Shown: positions 25,301-33,520, numbered from the stretch's first letter. The stretch: DNA of 64,000 bases from Bacillus sp. ISL-41 (GCF_018613235.1 NZ_JAGGQP010000001.1:1-64000); one strand, 5' to 3'. The notes: a model not told the origin generated them from the letters alone. A program made the numbers and translations.

Positions 25301-26111
25301 TCTCCATAACATGCAGGTCTTCTGTAAAATTAACCGTCCTTGGCGCAGGCCCACCAGGCATTCTGGCAATCTCCATCCCTTTTTCCAGAAGCTGTTTCGC
25401 TCCCTGGAGCTGCAGCTCAATATCAGCGAGAAGTACATTCATAAAGGGCAAGCCCTCGATTGCAGTACTGCTTGCTGCGTCATACATTGAAACGATTGAA
25501 TCAAGATATGCGTCAGGTGAAGGATTTGATCTGGCGAAATCGAACAGGTCAGCAATGATATCTTTCAAGCCTTCATCGCTGCGGTCATTCGTGAACGCAT
25601 CTACCAGGTTGAAAAAGTGCTGGTTGTCTGCCTTTCCGTATTCTTCTTCGAACAGATCCTCCATCACTTCGTCCCTAAGCAGCTGCCCTTCTGTTTCATC
25701 TGCAATCCTGAAACCAGGGTCGACATCTATCATGTAATAATATTTTCTAATCACTTCAAGACAGAAGGAGTGAAGTGTTGAAATCGACGCTCTGTTCAAA
25801 AGGCTAAGCTGCTTTTTCAAATGAGGTGAAACCGGATTGCTGTCGATCGCTTTTTCCAGTGCTTCCCCAATCCTGTGACGCATTTCAGCCGCTGAAGCAT
25901 TCGTGAATGTCACGACGAGCAGTTCATCGACATCAATCGGATCGCTTTCGGAAGTGATTTTCTTGATTATCCGCTCAACAAGCACAGCAGTTTTTCCGGA
26001 ACCTGCTGCCGCAGCGACTAGGATGTCCTGCCCCGAGGCCATGATTGCCTTCCACTGATCTTCCGTCCAGGTTGCCCCTTCCGGTACTGGCGGTATATTC
26101 GTTTTAGCCAA
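22329..26111 (-). CDS. addA: ATP-dependent helicase/nuclease subunit AddA
   Basis: A 1260-aa UvrD-like superfamily 1 helicase with a C-terminal RecB-type nuclease, the catalytic subunit of AddAB, which resects double-strand breaks for RecA. Visible motifs are Walker A AAAAGSGKTAVLVERI (about 32-47), VDEYQDTN (motif II), IMTIHSSKGLEFPVVFVAG (motif V) and LYVALTRAKEKLYLIGS (motif VI). The nuclease domain has HMVMQHID and VLLDFKTDGI near 1200. I choose the TTG at 26111, five bases after GGAGGAGGAAGAG; it overlaps the addB stop by 8 bp. B. subtilis AddA is 1232 aa. Confidence 0.95.
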   Translation of the reverse strand: MAKTNIPPVPEGATWTEDQWKAIMASGQDILVAAAAGSGKTAVLVERIIKKITSESDPIDVDELLVVTFTNASAAEMRHRIGEALEKAIDSNPVSPHLKKQLSLLNRASISTLHSFCLEVIRKYYYMIDVDPGFRIADETEGQLLRDEVMEDLFEEEYGKADNQHFFNLVDAFTNDRSDEGLKDIIADLFDFARSNPSPDAYLDSIVSMYDAASSTAIEGLPFMNVLLADIELQLQGAKQLLEKGMEIARMPGGPAPRTVNFTEDLHVMETLLAAKDRSWAELYEAIQLASFGRAKTCRGDDFNKDLVDKAAKLRDRAKKVVQDLRGELFSRKPESLLKDMQEMKPLIAVLIDLVKEFSLRFGEVKQERGLVDFSDLEHYTLDILTAEPEAEEGEANPSEAALAYRVKFKEVLVDEYQDTNMVQEAILQLVTAEGEEAGNLFMVGDVKQSIYKFRLAEPNLFLGKYNRFTSSGEGTGLKIDLAKNFRSRKEVLDGTNYLFKQIMGIKVGEIHYDENAELKKGAPYPEDDEFPVELLLIDKSEGESAETESGEDNETAAGEFDADDLEQSQLEARLMAKHIKDMVEERRGVYNPKTKTSKPVNYRDIVILLRSMTWAPQIMEEFKQQGIPIYANLSTGYFQATEVAIMLSLLKVIDNPYQDIPLAAVLRSPIVGLDEEELAIIRVSQKRGSFYEALTAFCLQKPAAENEGLHEKTSRFFESLKRWRTSARQGSVSDLIWQLYRETRFFDFAGGMPGGKQRQANLRALYDRARQYEATSFRGLFRFLRFIERMRERGDDLGAARALGEQEDVVRIMTIHSSKGLEFPVVFVAGLARNFNTMDLKKFYMLDKEFGFAAKYINPEKRISLPSLPQLAFKRKKKMEMLAEEMRVLYVALTRAKEKLYLIGSVKDAEKTISKWQDEASHPEWLLDEYLRASASGYIDWIGPAVIRHQDCVDIRDGALHPALGEDISCHPSRWKIESIKAEEIASYGEEKTEEQESLMDLVAAGKPVNLESGMAETVKKQLSWNYHFKEAANHRSKQSVTELKRNHETRDEESGTQIVRRFSKPILNRPRFMQEKKLTPAERGTAMHMVMQHIDLNQPVTEASLELQLDWMVEKELLFPEQRDAVDKRWILAFFETDIGKRLVTAEKVSREVPFYLSLPSKEVYPDWQGENEPIFIQGVVDCIFQDEKGTVLLDFKTDGIHDRYKGGFEQAKPILEERYRIQISLYAKAIEQVWKQPVEEKYLYFFDGGHLLELDQL

Positions 26112-29100
26112 GATCCTCTTCCTCCTCCTCAATTGATGCAAGAATATCCAGTTTCCGTATTTCTTCTAATCGATCATTAACTCCTGGCAAGCCATCGTTT
26201 GCCTTCATATTTTGATCCTGCCGGAGCGACTCCAGCAAATCTTCCTTTTTAATGACCGGAAGCTTCCTGAAATCATTCGATTCCACAGCCTGGTCGAACT
26301 GGCAGACTGGCTTGAAAGAACAGAATGTACAGGGTGCCCTGTCCTTAAGCTTATACGGTGCCACATCGACGATTCCGCTGACGATTCTGTTTCCAGTCTC
26401 TACATACTTATGGCGGACGAATTGCCGCAAATGGTCAAAGTCTTCCTTGCTGGCCACTTTCGAGCTTTTCAGCAGGCTTCCATCCTTTTTAAAACCTGCG
26501 GAAATAATCTGGGAACTCCCTGTACCCAGTCCCTTGTCCATCATTCTGATGACATTCTCATCGCCTAGCAGCAAGCCATTCATTTTAAAGCGCTTGAGGA
26601 TTTCCTCTTCAATTTCATCAAGAGTCAGCATTTTTGATGCGTTGACGATAGGGTTATGGACATGGAAATACAGAACGCCCGCCGGGTCAGCTGCCTTTCC
26701 GACCAGCAATGGCGAATGAGTGATGATAATGTCCAGATAGGTGAGCATCTGAAGGGCCACACCATAATATACCTCTGTCAAATTGACATCCTTCACGCTG
26801 GATTTATAGTCGACGACCCTCAGGTACACTCCCTGGTCATCCTCTGCTTTATCGACGCGGTCAATCCGGCCCATCAGCTCCATCCTCGTGCCATTTTTTA
26901 GTGAAAAAGCAAGCGGCGGCAGTTTTCCCTGGCGTCCGAAGCCGAGCTCCAGGCCAACTGGTGAAAATCCGCTGACCTTTGCATGTTCACTTAATACAAG
27001 TGACGCGCGGCTGATGATATTCTGCAGTTTCTGCCTGATATAATGGTGCCTGTTCGAGCTCAGCAGGATCTCATTCTGCAATTTAGGAGCCAGCTTTTGG
27101 ACAGCATCCCTTGCAAGCTCTTCAGCCTGGGCTCTTGTTAGCTGAGCCCAGCTGAGGTTTTGCTGCATGACAGTCTCGGCAATCTCCTTAAGCGCAGCGT
27201 GGAACAGATCCCCAATATCCGGCGCTTCAAGGCGGAAAATCTGGCGGTCACGCAGCTTCAGGCCATGCTGGACATAATGCGAGAATGGACAGCTGTTGAA
27301 CAGCTCCATCCTTGAAACACTCGCCTGGATTTCGTCACCATAAAGCTCCTTCGTGAGTGATTCGGACAATTGTTTCGTCCTGTTTTCGTAAAATAAGCTT
27401 GATAGAACCTTGCGTGCTGTATCTCCCCATTGATGACTCTTTATATAATAATCGTACACATCCCACCAAAAATCATAGACAGGATAATTGCGCTTCTTCA
27501 ATTGAAGCTGGGAAGTCAGATAAGACAAGGCTACATTTTCGCCAGCTGCGTACTCTATTTGCTCTTCTTCCGTCAATTCCGATGGATCTGGCAGGAAGAA
27601 ATGCGTTTGATGTTCAGAGAATAGGTCAGCGATCCTCTTGATGAAGGAGGATGGCATCAAAGCCTTCCCTTCTTCATTGGCGATTGGATAACTGATATAC
27701 AGTTGTTCAGACGGCGTAACGAATGCTTTATAAGCAATGAAGTTTTCGTCCAGAAGCTTCGTACGGCTGCTTGGAGCAAGCTTTATTCCTTTTGACTGCA
27801 AAAGCTCCCGGTCATCATCTGCAAAAATTCCTTCTTCCGTCATCTTCGCCGGCAGGACACCTTCGTTGACGCCGATGACAAATGCGACTTTAACATCGGC
27901 AAGCCTTGTCTTTTCAAGGTCGGCAATCAATATTTGGTCAATCGCCGGCGGAATCAGCGAGAATCTGAGTGATTCAAAACCAGCATCCAGAATCGACACA
28001 AACTGTTTTGGCGCAACTTTCGTGTCACCAAGCATCTCGACAAACTGGTCAAGAAGGTTGATCACTGCATTCCAGGCTTGCTCATGCTCCCTAGCCTCTA
28101 CCAGCCTTCCTTCCTGTTCTGCCGACATTCTCCATGCTTCAAGCTTCGCCGGAATATCAAGCTCTTCCATGAATAGATAGACTGCTTCCGAAAGCTTCCT
28201 TCCAGTGTCAGCACGCTTTAGACGGCGAGCCATCCTCAGCAGCGGAGAAGTAATCAGCAAACGCAGGTCATTCAGTTCCTTCTCTGTCTGTTTTTCTGCA
28301 TCCGTCTGAGCCAAACCGTCATATTCCAAACCGCGAATCCTGCGGTATTTCCAGCGCTCTTTTTTCGTCCATTTATCTCCCTGGATGCCATAAGCCAAAA
28401 CATAATTCTCCAGCACATCCATCTGTTCTCGCATCTTGTTCAGATTCACGCCATCAGGGAAAAGCAGGTCTGTTTTTACAGCCCGGAAAATCGGCTCATA
28501 CCGCCAGTTCCCCAAAACTGTTTCAAGGCTGGAACGCACTAGCTCAATCAATGGATGATGGAGCATATTCCGCTTCTGGTCAATAAAGTAAGGCAGTCCA
28601 TAATCGTCAAATATCGTTTCAAGTACTTCGCGGTATTCGCTGCCTCTCATCAGTACAGCAATATCGCGGTAACGATAACCATTATCCCTTGCCAGACCGA
28701 GGATCTTGCGGGCAACCCCTTCAAGTTCCGCCCTTCTGTTGGCAGCCTGGGCAATATGAATTGCAGCCTCCCCGTTATATCTGACGGCAGGCCTGGAATC
28801 GAATTCTCTCTCAAGATGCTTCAGGGATTCATCCTGCCAGCGTCTCTGTTCCGTCAGCACAATCTCTTCTTCTAGCGCATAGCCTTTTGCTTTTATCATG
28901 TCATACAGTGTTGAACAGGTTTCTCCTGTTAGCCTGAATAAATGCAGTTCATCAGGCTGAGTATCTTTGAACCCCTTGTCGACGGGCATAGCGATGGTAA
29001 CCCTTTTACAATTGCCAATCAGCTGGTCAATGATCATCAATTCAAGGGGCGTGAAACTGTAAAAGCCATCGATGTATACTTCTGCATTTTTTAAATATTG

Positions 29101-29679
29101 TGAGGCCGGGATTTTCTCGGCCAGCAATTTGAAGTAATCCTCTGAATCGATATATTTGCCGAATAACTCATCCTCAAATTGTCGATAGACCAGCTCAAGA
29201 TCATGGATTTTATCCTTCAGCGCTTTATTGCCCGCTGAGCCTTCCTCCATTTTTCCGGCGAGCTCATCAGGATTGATCGCATAGCGTTTGAATTCGATCA
29301 GCATCTGCTCCATCTGCTGGACAAAGCCATTCTTATCCGCTGCCTTTTGGAAAATTTTCAACTCGTCCTTTTTGTCTTCAATGATTTTGCGGATCATCAT
29401 GCTGATCCCGACGCTGTCCAAATGCTGGCGAGTATATCCGCCTGTTTCCTGCAGGATTCTCCATGCTAGGCGAGGAAAGCTGAAAACCTGCGCTCTGATC
29501 ATGCCCCCAAGTTCAGGGTCAGTGGACAATCTGTATTCGGAGAGGAATGACATTTGTTCAGGGACAAGATAAACAATCGGGTCCCCCTGCGGGTCCGAGA
29601 TGAGCCTGTCCTTAATTTCTTCAATGATCATCTCGGTCTTGCCACTCCCCGAGCGCCCCAATACTAAACGCACAGACAT
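26104..29679 (-). CDS. addB: ATP-dependent helicase/nuclease subunit AddB
   Basis: A 1191-aa partner of AddA. Its N-terminal Walker A is LGRSGSGKTEMI, it has an inactivated helicase core, and its C-terminal nuclease contains VVDYKSSVKDVNL. The iron-sulphur ligands are visible as SCPF near 800 and the closing triplet CTFCSFKPVCQF near 1120. The complex recognises Chi, and in Bacillus AddB carries that role. Translation runs directly into addA. A -10 box and a leader hairpin lie upstream. Confidence 0.95.
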   Translation of the reverse strand: MSVRLVLGRSGSGKTEMIIEEIKDRLISDPQGDPIVYLVPEQMSFLSEYRLSTDPELGGMIRAQVFSFPRLAWRILQETGGYTRQHLDSVGISMMIRKIIEDKKDELKIFQKAADKNGFVQQMEQMLIEFKRYAINPDELAGKMEEGSAGNKALKDKIHDLELVYRQFEDELFGKYIDSEDYFKLLAEKIPASQYLKNAEVYIDGFYSFTPLELMIIDQLIGNCKRVTIAMPVDKGFKDTQPDELHLFRLTGETCSTLYDMIKAKGYALEEEIVLTEQRRWQDESLKHLEREFDSRPAVRYNGEAAIHIAQAANRRAELEGVARKILGLARDNGYRYRDIAVLMRGSEYREVLETIFDDYGLPYFIDQKRNMLHHPLIELVRSSLETVLGNWRYEPIFRAVKTDLLFPDGVNLNKMREQMDVLENYVLAYGIQGDKWTKKERWKYRRIRGLEYDGLAQTDAEKQTEKELNDLRLLITSPLLRMARRLKRADTGRKLSEAVYLFMEELDIPAKLEAWRMSAEQEGRLVEAREHEQAWNAVINLLDQFVEMLGDTKVAPKQFVSILDAGFESLRFSLIPPAIDQILIADLEKTRLADVKVAFVIGVNEGVLPAKMTEEGIFADDDRELLQSKGIKLAPSSRTKLLDENFIAYKAFVTPSEQLYISYPIANEEGKALMPSSFIKRIADLFSEHQTHFFLPDPSELTEEEQIEYAAGENVALSYLTSQLQLKKRNYPVYDFWWDVYDYYIKSHQWGDTARKVLSSLFYENRTKQLSESLTKELYGDEIQASVSRMELFNSCPFSHYVQHGLKLRDRQIFRLEAPDIGDLFHAALKEIAETVMQQNLSWAQLTRAQAEELARDAVQKLAPKLQNEILLSSNRHHYIRQKLQNIISRASLVLSEHAKVSGFSPVGLELGFGRQGKLPPLAFSLKNGTRMELMGRIDRVDKAEDDQGVYLRVVDYKSSVKDVNLTEVYYGVALQMLTYLDIIITHSPLLVGKAADPAGVLYFHVHNPIVNASKMLTLDEIEEEILKRFKMNGLLLGDENVIRMMDKGLGTGSSQIISAGFKKDGSLLKSSKVASKEDFDHLRQFVRHKYVETGNRIVSGIVDVAPYKLKDRAPCTFCSFKPVCQFDQAVESNDFRKLPVIKKEDLLESLRQDQNMKANDGLPGVNDRLEEIRKLDILASIEEEEEDLG

Positions 29680-29737
29680 TTTACTACCCCTTTCTCTATT
29701 AAAATATCTATCTCTCTATCACTTTTAAAAATGAAAA

Positions 29738-29760
29738 AGGCGCTTCATATTCATGCGCCT
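29738..29760 (-). other. Leader hairpin with U-tract before addB (attenuator-like)
   Basis: AGGCGC (29738-29743) and GCGCCT (29755-29760) form a stem. On the minus strand it is followed by TTTTTCATTTTT, like an intrinsic terminator, 59 bp before the addB start. No minus-strand gene lies upstream that it would serve. Its place downstream of the predicted addB -10 box suggests transcription attenuation. Confidence 0.45.
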
Positions 29761-29793
29761 CTACCTACCAAACGATTGTTCTATATATCATTC

Positions 29794-29799
29794 ATTATA
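29794..29799 (-). promoter_or_regulatory. -10 box of probable addB promoter
   Basis: A perfect TATAAT on the minus strand lies about 115 bp upstream of addB, with a poor -35 (TTCCAA at 18 bp spacing). Transcription would begin upstream of the terminator-like hairpin. No clear ComK boxes are visible, although addAB is ComK-activated in B. subtilis. Confidence 0.4.
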
Positions 29800-29904
29800 C
29801 CTTTTTTTCAGGACATTTTGGAAGCAGGAAGCCCGTTAATTTTTCCCAAAACAAACTGCAAAATCAGCGGTGCCTGCATATGTTAGTGGTGGCAGGTGAT
29901 ATAC

Positions 29905-31059
29905 ATGAAATCCATGTCCTTTTTTCAGAAGGCTTCCATCCTTCTGACAATCTGCGCCATCATGGTCGCAAGCAATATTTATACATTGATTCCTATTTAC
30001 TCCGTTCTTGCGGAAGACCTAATAATCGCCGAATCTCACGTTGTCCTCGCAGGAGGGCTGTTTACTTTTTTCTACGCCTGCGGTCTGCTGTCATTCGGGC
30101 CGGTTTCCGATTTCACAGGCAGAAAGAAAATCCTTGTATTCGGGCTTTTGGCCTCTGCATTAACGACACTGGCAGTCGGCTTCTCTGTCGGATCCCTCAG
30201 TTTGTGGATTGCCCGATCGCTGCAGGGAATCACCCTTGCTACTTTTGCTTCAGTTGCTTTCGCCTACTCCTATGATATTTTCAATTTTAGGCAGAGGACG
30301 ATTCTGGTCGTGCTGATCAACACAGGATTTTTAATCGCGGGGATTTTCGGGCAGGTTGCCAGCGCCTTTCTGGCTGATGTTTTCTCCTGGAATAGCGTCT
30401 TCTTTTTCTTCTCAGCACTTTATTTCATTCTATTTGCTGCTGCTTTTTTCCTGCTGAAAGAATCACCACCGCCTGCGACAGAAAGCAAGCCTTTATGGAA
30501 GATCTTTTTTCAATTGCTAAATGAGCCGCGCCTGATGAAATGCTATGTGATTACGTTCTCGCTGTTGTTCGCGATTATCGCCTTCTATGATAGTATTGGA
30601 CGTTTTTTTGACGGCCCTGCCTCAGACCTGCTGATGATCCGGCTGGTTGGATTGATTGGGGCATCTCTTTCCCTTTTCACAGGGAAGCTGATCGATCGCT
30701 GGGGAGAGTTGCGAACTTTGATGTTCGGTTTGGCCATCGGGTCAACAAGCGCTTTTATGCTGCTTTTCTTCCATTCCACCGGTGCTTTGATATTCTTTTC
30801 CATTTTTTTCGTTTCATCCATTTCACTCGTCATCCCGACCGTCATTACCTTGATCGGCTTTTACGGCAGCAGTCAGCGCGCCAAAGCACTGTCGCTCTAT
30901 TCATTCATCCTGCTGACCGGGGCCAGTCTCGCCCCGCCGGTTGCGGCACTGTTGCCATTCATCAGTGTCATGATTTTGCTCTCTTCACTATTCATTTTTA
31001 ATATTGTTCTTTGCATTTTGATTCAAAAAAAGGCATTCCAGACAGCAAAAGCTGGCTGA
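29905..31059 (+). CDS. MFS transporter
   Basis: A 384-aa protein with 12 hydrophobic segments in the major facilitator pattern. The loop after helix 2 reads GPVSDFTGRKKILVFGLL, the classic MFS loop 2-3 signature, and a related GKLIDRWGELRTLMFGLA follows helix 8. It resembles YwfA/AraJ-type small-molecule exporters; the substrate is not predictable. I start at the ATG at 29905 after GGCAGGTG; the upstream GTG forms part of that ribosome site. It is monocistronic and convergent with the ligase gene. Confidence 0.82.
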   Translation: MKSMSFFQKASILLTICAIMVASNIYTLIPIYSVLAEDLIIAESHVVLAGGLFTFFYACGLLSFGPVSDFTGRKKILVFGLLASALTTLAVGFSVGSLSLWIARSLQGITLATFASVAFAYSYDIFNFRQRTILVVLINTGFLIAGIFGQVASAFLADVFSWNSVFFFFSALYFILFAAAFFLLKESPPPATESKPLWKIFFQLLNEPRLMKCYVITFSLLFAIIAFYDSIGRFFDGPASDLLMIRLVGLIGASLSLFTGKLIDRWGELRTLMFGLAIGSTSAFMLLFFHSTGALIFFSIFFVSSISLVIPTVITLIGFYGSSQRAKALSLYSFILLTGASLAPPVAALLPFISVMILLSSLFIFNIVLCILIQKKAFQTAKAG

Positions 31060-31066
31060 AATGCCT
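31031..31066. terminator. Bidirectional terminator
   Basis: A 16-nt arm (31031-31046) pairs with 31051-31066 around an AAAA loop, with two mismatches. T-runs follow on the plus strand (CTTTTATTTT) and on the minus strand (seven T). It overlaps the MFS stop region and serves both the MFS gene and the convergent ligase gene. Confidence 0.9.
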
Positions 31067-31076
31067 TTCTTTTATT

Positions 31077-32603
31077 TTAGCTGACAGGCTTATGCCCCGA
31101 TGCAGAAAGCGCATCTTCTTTCAGTTTCTTTTTATCGATTTTGCCTACATGCGTCTTCGGCATCTGGCCAATGGTATGGATTACTTTCGGCACTTTATAG
31201 CCGCCAAGCTTATGCCTGCAATGCATTTTGGCTTCCTGCTCTCCCAAAGCGGCTCCCTCTTCAAGAACAATGAATGCAGTCACGACTTCTCCCCATTTTT
31301 CATCCGGCATTCCGACCACCGCAGCCTCGCGAATCGAAGGATGGGAACAGAGCCAGTGCTCAATCTCGAGGGGATACACATTTTCACCGCCCGTGATGAT
31401 CATCTCTTTTTTCCTGCCGACAATATAGTAATAACCATCCTTATCTCTCTTAGCCAGGTCGCCTGTGTAGAGCCAGCCGTCCTTCAATGTGTCTTTGGTC
31501 GCGTTTTTATTTTTCCAGTAAAAAGAAAATGTATGTTTTCCCTGGATGGCAAGTTCACCGACCTCATCTGCTCCAGCCTCTTGTCCGTCTTCATCCAGAA
31601 TCCTGATACTATGGAATAACATTGGCTTGCCGACCGATCCCCTTTTTACATCTGCCTCTGAAGGATCTATGTAAAAATTATTTGGGCCAGCCTCTGTCAG
31701 TCCATAGCCCTCCTTGAAGCTCAGGCCTTTCTGTTTATAAGCTTCATAGATTTCGAGCGGGCACGGTGCACCCCCTGATAAAAATAGCTTTAGATTCTTG
31801 AATTCCGCCTTCTGAAAGAAATCTGATTTTACAAGCATATGGTGCATTGTAGGCACCAAAAGCACAATACTGGATTTAAACCTTATCATATTTTCGATAG
31901 CTTTATCGGGGGTAAAGTCGTTTGCCAGTACGACTTTTCCTCCTGCCATCAGGATAGGGATTGAAAGAGCGTTCAAACCGCCTGTATGGAATAGAGGCAA
32001 ATACGTTACCGTCGTGTCCTCGTTCGTCAGATTCCAGCTGGCGATTGTGGAAAGGCTGTTCCAGACGATTGCCCGATGTGACAGAACCGCTCCTTTGGGC
32101 TTTCCTGTGGTTCCGCCTGTATAAATCATCGCAAGTGGATCTTCCTCCTCCACATTTGTCTCTGCAGTATCCAACTGTCCAAGTTTTGCTTCAAATAGCT
32201 GATCGTATCGTGAACCATTGATTTGAATACAACGGTCTTCTTCATCCCAAATCATTGTCACTTCTTTTGTAAAATTGGAATGGAACGCCAGCAGTCTAGG
32301 CTCACAGTCCTTTATAATATATGCCAGCTCATCGAGGGACAGCCTCCAGTTCAGCGGCACAAAAATGGCGCCGATCTTTCCGCAGGCAAACAGCAAATCA
32401 AAGTAGCTGATCCCGTTCGGCGCAAGCAGTGCAACCCTGTCGCCTTTTTTGACACCCTTTTCACCCAGCCACGCTGCGATTGCTTTAGCCCGATCATTGA
32501 CTTCCCTAAAAGACCAATCCTGATCTGTCCCTGCATCGGCAATCGCAGCTGCATCCGGTGTCAATCCCGCTCTAGATTCAAGCCAGTCGAGCTCCCACCT
32601 CAC
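31077..32603 (-). CDS. Acyl-CoA ligase (AMP-forming), probable member of the BTAD-regulated acid pathway
   Basis: A 508-aa ANL-family ligase. Motifs: the P-loop [20 protein letters not shown] near 165, GYGLTEAGPNNFYI near 300, [28 protein letters not shown] near 380-405, and catalytic Lys in MPKTHVGKIDKKKL near 495. The start is a GTG at 32603 behind AAGGAGA. It resembles o-succinylbenzoate- and medium-chain acid ligases, but no menaquinone genes are near. Its promoter shares the heptad layout of the livK promoter, which argues that it activates the acid imported by that system. That link is inference. Confidence 0.85.
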   Translation of the reverse strand: MRWELDWLESRAGLTPDAAAIADAGTDQDWSFREVNDRAKAIAAWLGEKGVKKGDRVALLAPNGISYFDLLFACGKIGAIFVPLNWRLSLDELAYIIKDCEPRLLAFHSNFTKEVTMIWDEEDRCIQINGSRYDQLFEAKLGQLDTAETNVEEEDPLAMIYTGGTTGKPKGAVLSHRAIVWNSLSTIASWNLTNEDTTVTYLPLFHTGGLNALSIPILMAGGKVVLANDFTPDKAIENMIRFKSSIVLLVPTMHHMLVKSDFFQKAEFKNLKLFLSGGAPCPLEIYEAYKQKGLSFKEGYGLTEAGPNNFYIDPSEADVKRGSVGKPMLFHSIRILDEDGQEAGADEVGELAIQGKHTFSFYWKNKNATKDTLKDGWLYTGDLAKRDKDGYYYIVGRKKEMIITGGENVYPLEIEHWLCSHPSIREAAVVGMPDEKWGEVVTAFIVLEEGAALGEQEAKMHCRHKLGGYKVPKVIHTIGQMPKTHVGKIDKKKLKEDALSASGHKPVS

Positions 32604-32636
32604 CGCAATCTCTCCTTCTCTCGTCTTGATGGATTC

Positions 32637-32669
32637 ATTTTAGAAGATGGGAGTTACAGGATAGTTACA
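32637..32669 (-). promoter_or_regulatory. SARP-like heptad promoter of acyl-CoA ligase gene
   Basis: On the minus strand TGTAACT (32669-32663), 4 bp, TGTAACT (32658-32652), 9 bp, then TAAAAT (32642-32637). The heptads replace a -35 box. The same spacing occurs before livK at 41231-41263. A third TGTAACT lies at 32700-32706 within a tandem duplication. Confidence 0.75.
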
Positions 32670-32734
32670 TAAGTAAAAGACACCACAGCATTAGCTGATA
32701 GTTACATAAGTAAAAGGCACCACAGCATTAGCTA
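32661..32734. repeat. 37-bp tandem duplication
   Basis: Units 32661-32697 and 32698-32734 differ at two positions. Each carries an AGTTACA heptad and a half of the adjacent terminator stem. The duplication copied part of the terminator and one activator heptad into the ligase upstream region. Confidence 0.85.
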
Positions 32735-32741
32735 TGGTGCC
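32716..32741 (-). terminator. Terminator after the 111-aa gene
   Basis: GGCACCA (32716-32722) pairs with TGGTGCC (32735-32741), and the minus strand continues with TTTTACTTATG. It lies 7 bp past the stop at 32749 and overlaps the tandem duplication. Confidence 0.75.
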
Positions 32742-32748
32742 AAAAGTT

Positions 32749-33084
32749 TTATATGCCCCTCAACTCATCTTCTGTAAATAACCCCATGCTTTTCACGTGA
32801 TTCCTTGCTTCAGCATCACCCAGTTTGTAGACCATCGCATAAATTTCCTTCATCGCAAAGTCATATTCAGCATGTTCACGGTCCGGGTCCTTGAAAGGAT
32901 GCAGATGGGAATTTCCGTATGTTGCCCAATCTGCTTTATAGTTTATTTCCAGGTATTCGCGCAGATCCTTGATTTCTTCTCCTGTGGCAATCAACGTGAA
33001 TAAATGGCCCTCCGGCTCAGCCGCCGTGTCCAGCACTTCGCCGCTTTCTATATTAAAGTAGTATTTTTGCTTTGTTTCTTCCAT
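32749..33084 (-). CDS. Conserved hypothetical protein, 111 aa
   Basis: A soluble acidic protein I do not recognise. It begins MEETKQKYYFNIESGEVLD and contains HLFTLIATGEEIKDLREYLEINY and NSHLHPFKDPDREHAEYDFAMKEIYAMVYKLGD, with several His residues in the middle that could bind a metal. There is no signal peptide. I start at the ATG at 33084 after GAGGTG. It is a single-gene unit between its terminator and the 21-bp repeat array, which begins 150 bp upstream of its start. Confidence 0.7.
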   Translation of the reverse strand: MEETKQKYYFNIESGEVLDTAAEPEGHLFTLIATGEEIKDLREYLEINYKADWATYGNSHLHPFKDPDREHAEYDFAMKEIYAMVYKLGDAEARNHVKSMGLFTEDELRGI

Positions 33085-33236
33085 GTACAGCACCTCATCC
33101 TTTTTTAATACCATTTACCACTTTTGGTTGGGAGTTAACCCCTAAAGTGATAATCGGCGGACTGAAAAGGTTGAAAGTGTAATGCATTTTTGGTATTTTA
33201 AAGCACCTTTTGGCCGATAACAGTGGGAACAATTAG

Positions 33237-33520
33237 TTTTAATACCAGTTGGAGGAGATTTAATATCAGTTGACGCAATTTTAATACCAGTTAGAGGAGA
33301 TTCAATATCAGTTGACGCAATTTTAATACCAGTTAGGAGGTTTTTCACGGTTTGAAGATTTATTTAAACGGTTGGGACGATTTATTTAACGGTTAGCTCG
33401 AATTTTTATACGGTTGGGATGATTTATTTAACGGTTGCACCCTATATTCCTCGCTGGCCAACTTTTATTTCCGGTTGGAAGGGATTTATTCCCGGTTGGG
33501 GCAGTTTTATTCCCGGTTAA
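33237..33520. repeat. Intergenic array of fourteen 21-bp degenerate units
   Basis: A core TTTAATwCCrGTT recurs with the conserved GTT starting at 33248, 33269, 33290, 33311, 33332, 33350, 33371, 33392, 33413, 33434, about 33454, 33474, 33495 and 33516. Nearly all steps are 20-21 bp. Two 42-bp double units (33253-33294, 33295-33336) differ at one base. It fills most of the 521-bp gap between the 111-aa gene and the reductase terminator. There is no credible coding capacity. Confidence 0.85.

Noticed and set aside
22195-25737. Many plus-strand open frames opposite addA and addB
   Set aside because: They are mirror frames of strongly coding DNA, lacking ribosome sites and recognisable protein features.
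33142-33348. Minus-strand frame with repeated TGIKIASTDI
   Set aside because: Translation of the 21-bp array; the even 21-bp period keeps one frame open by chance. No ribosome site or gene context.
33237-33520. CRISPR array
   Set aside because: Units are degenerate, have no unique spacers between conserved repeats, and no cas genes are present. The same holds for the arrays at 53326 and 57607.
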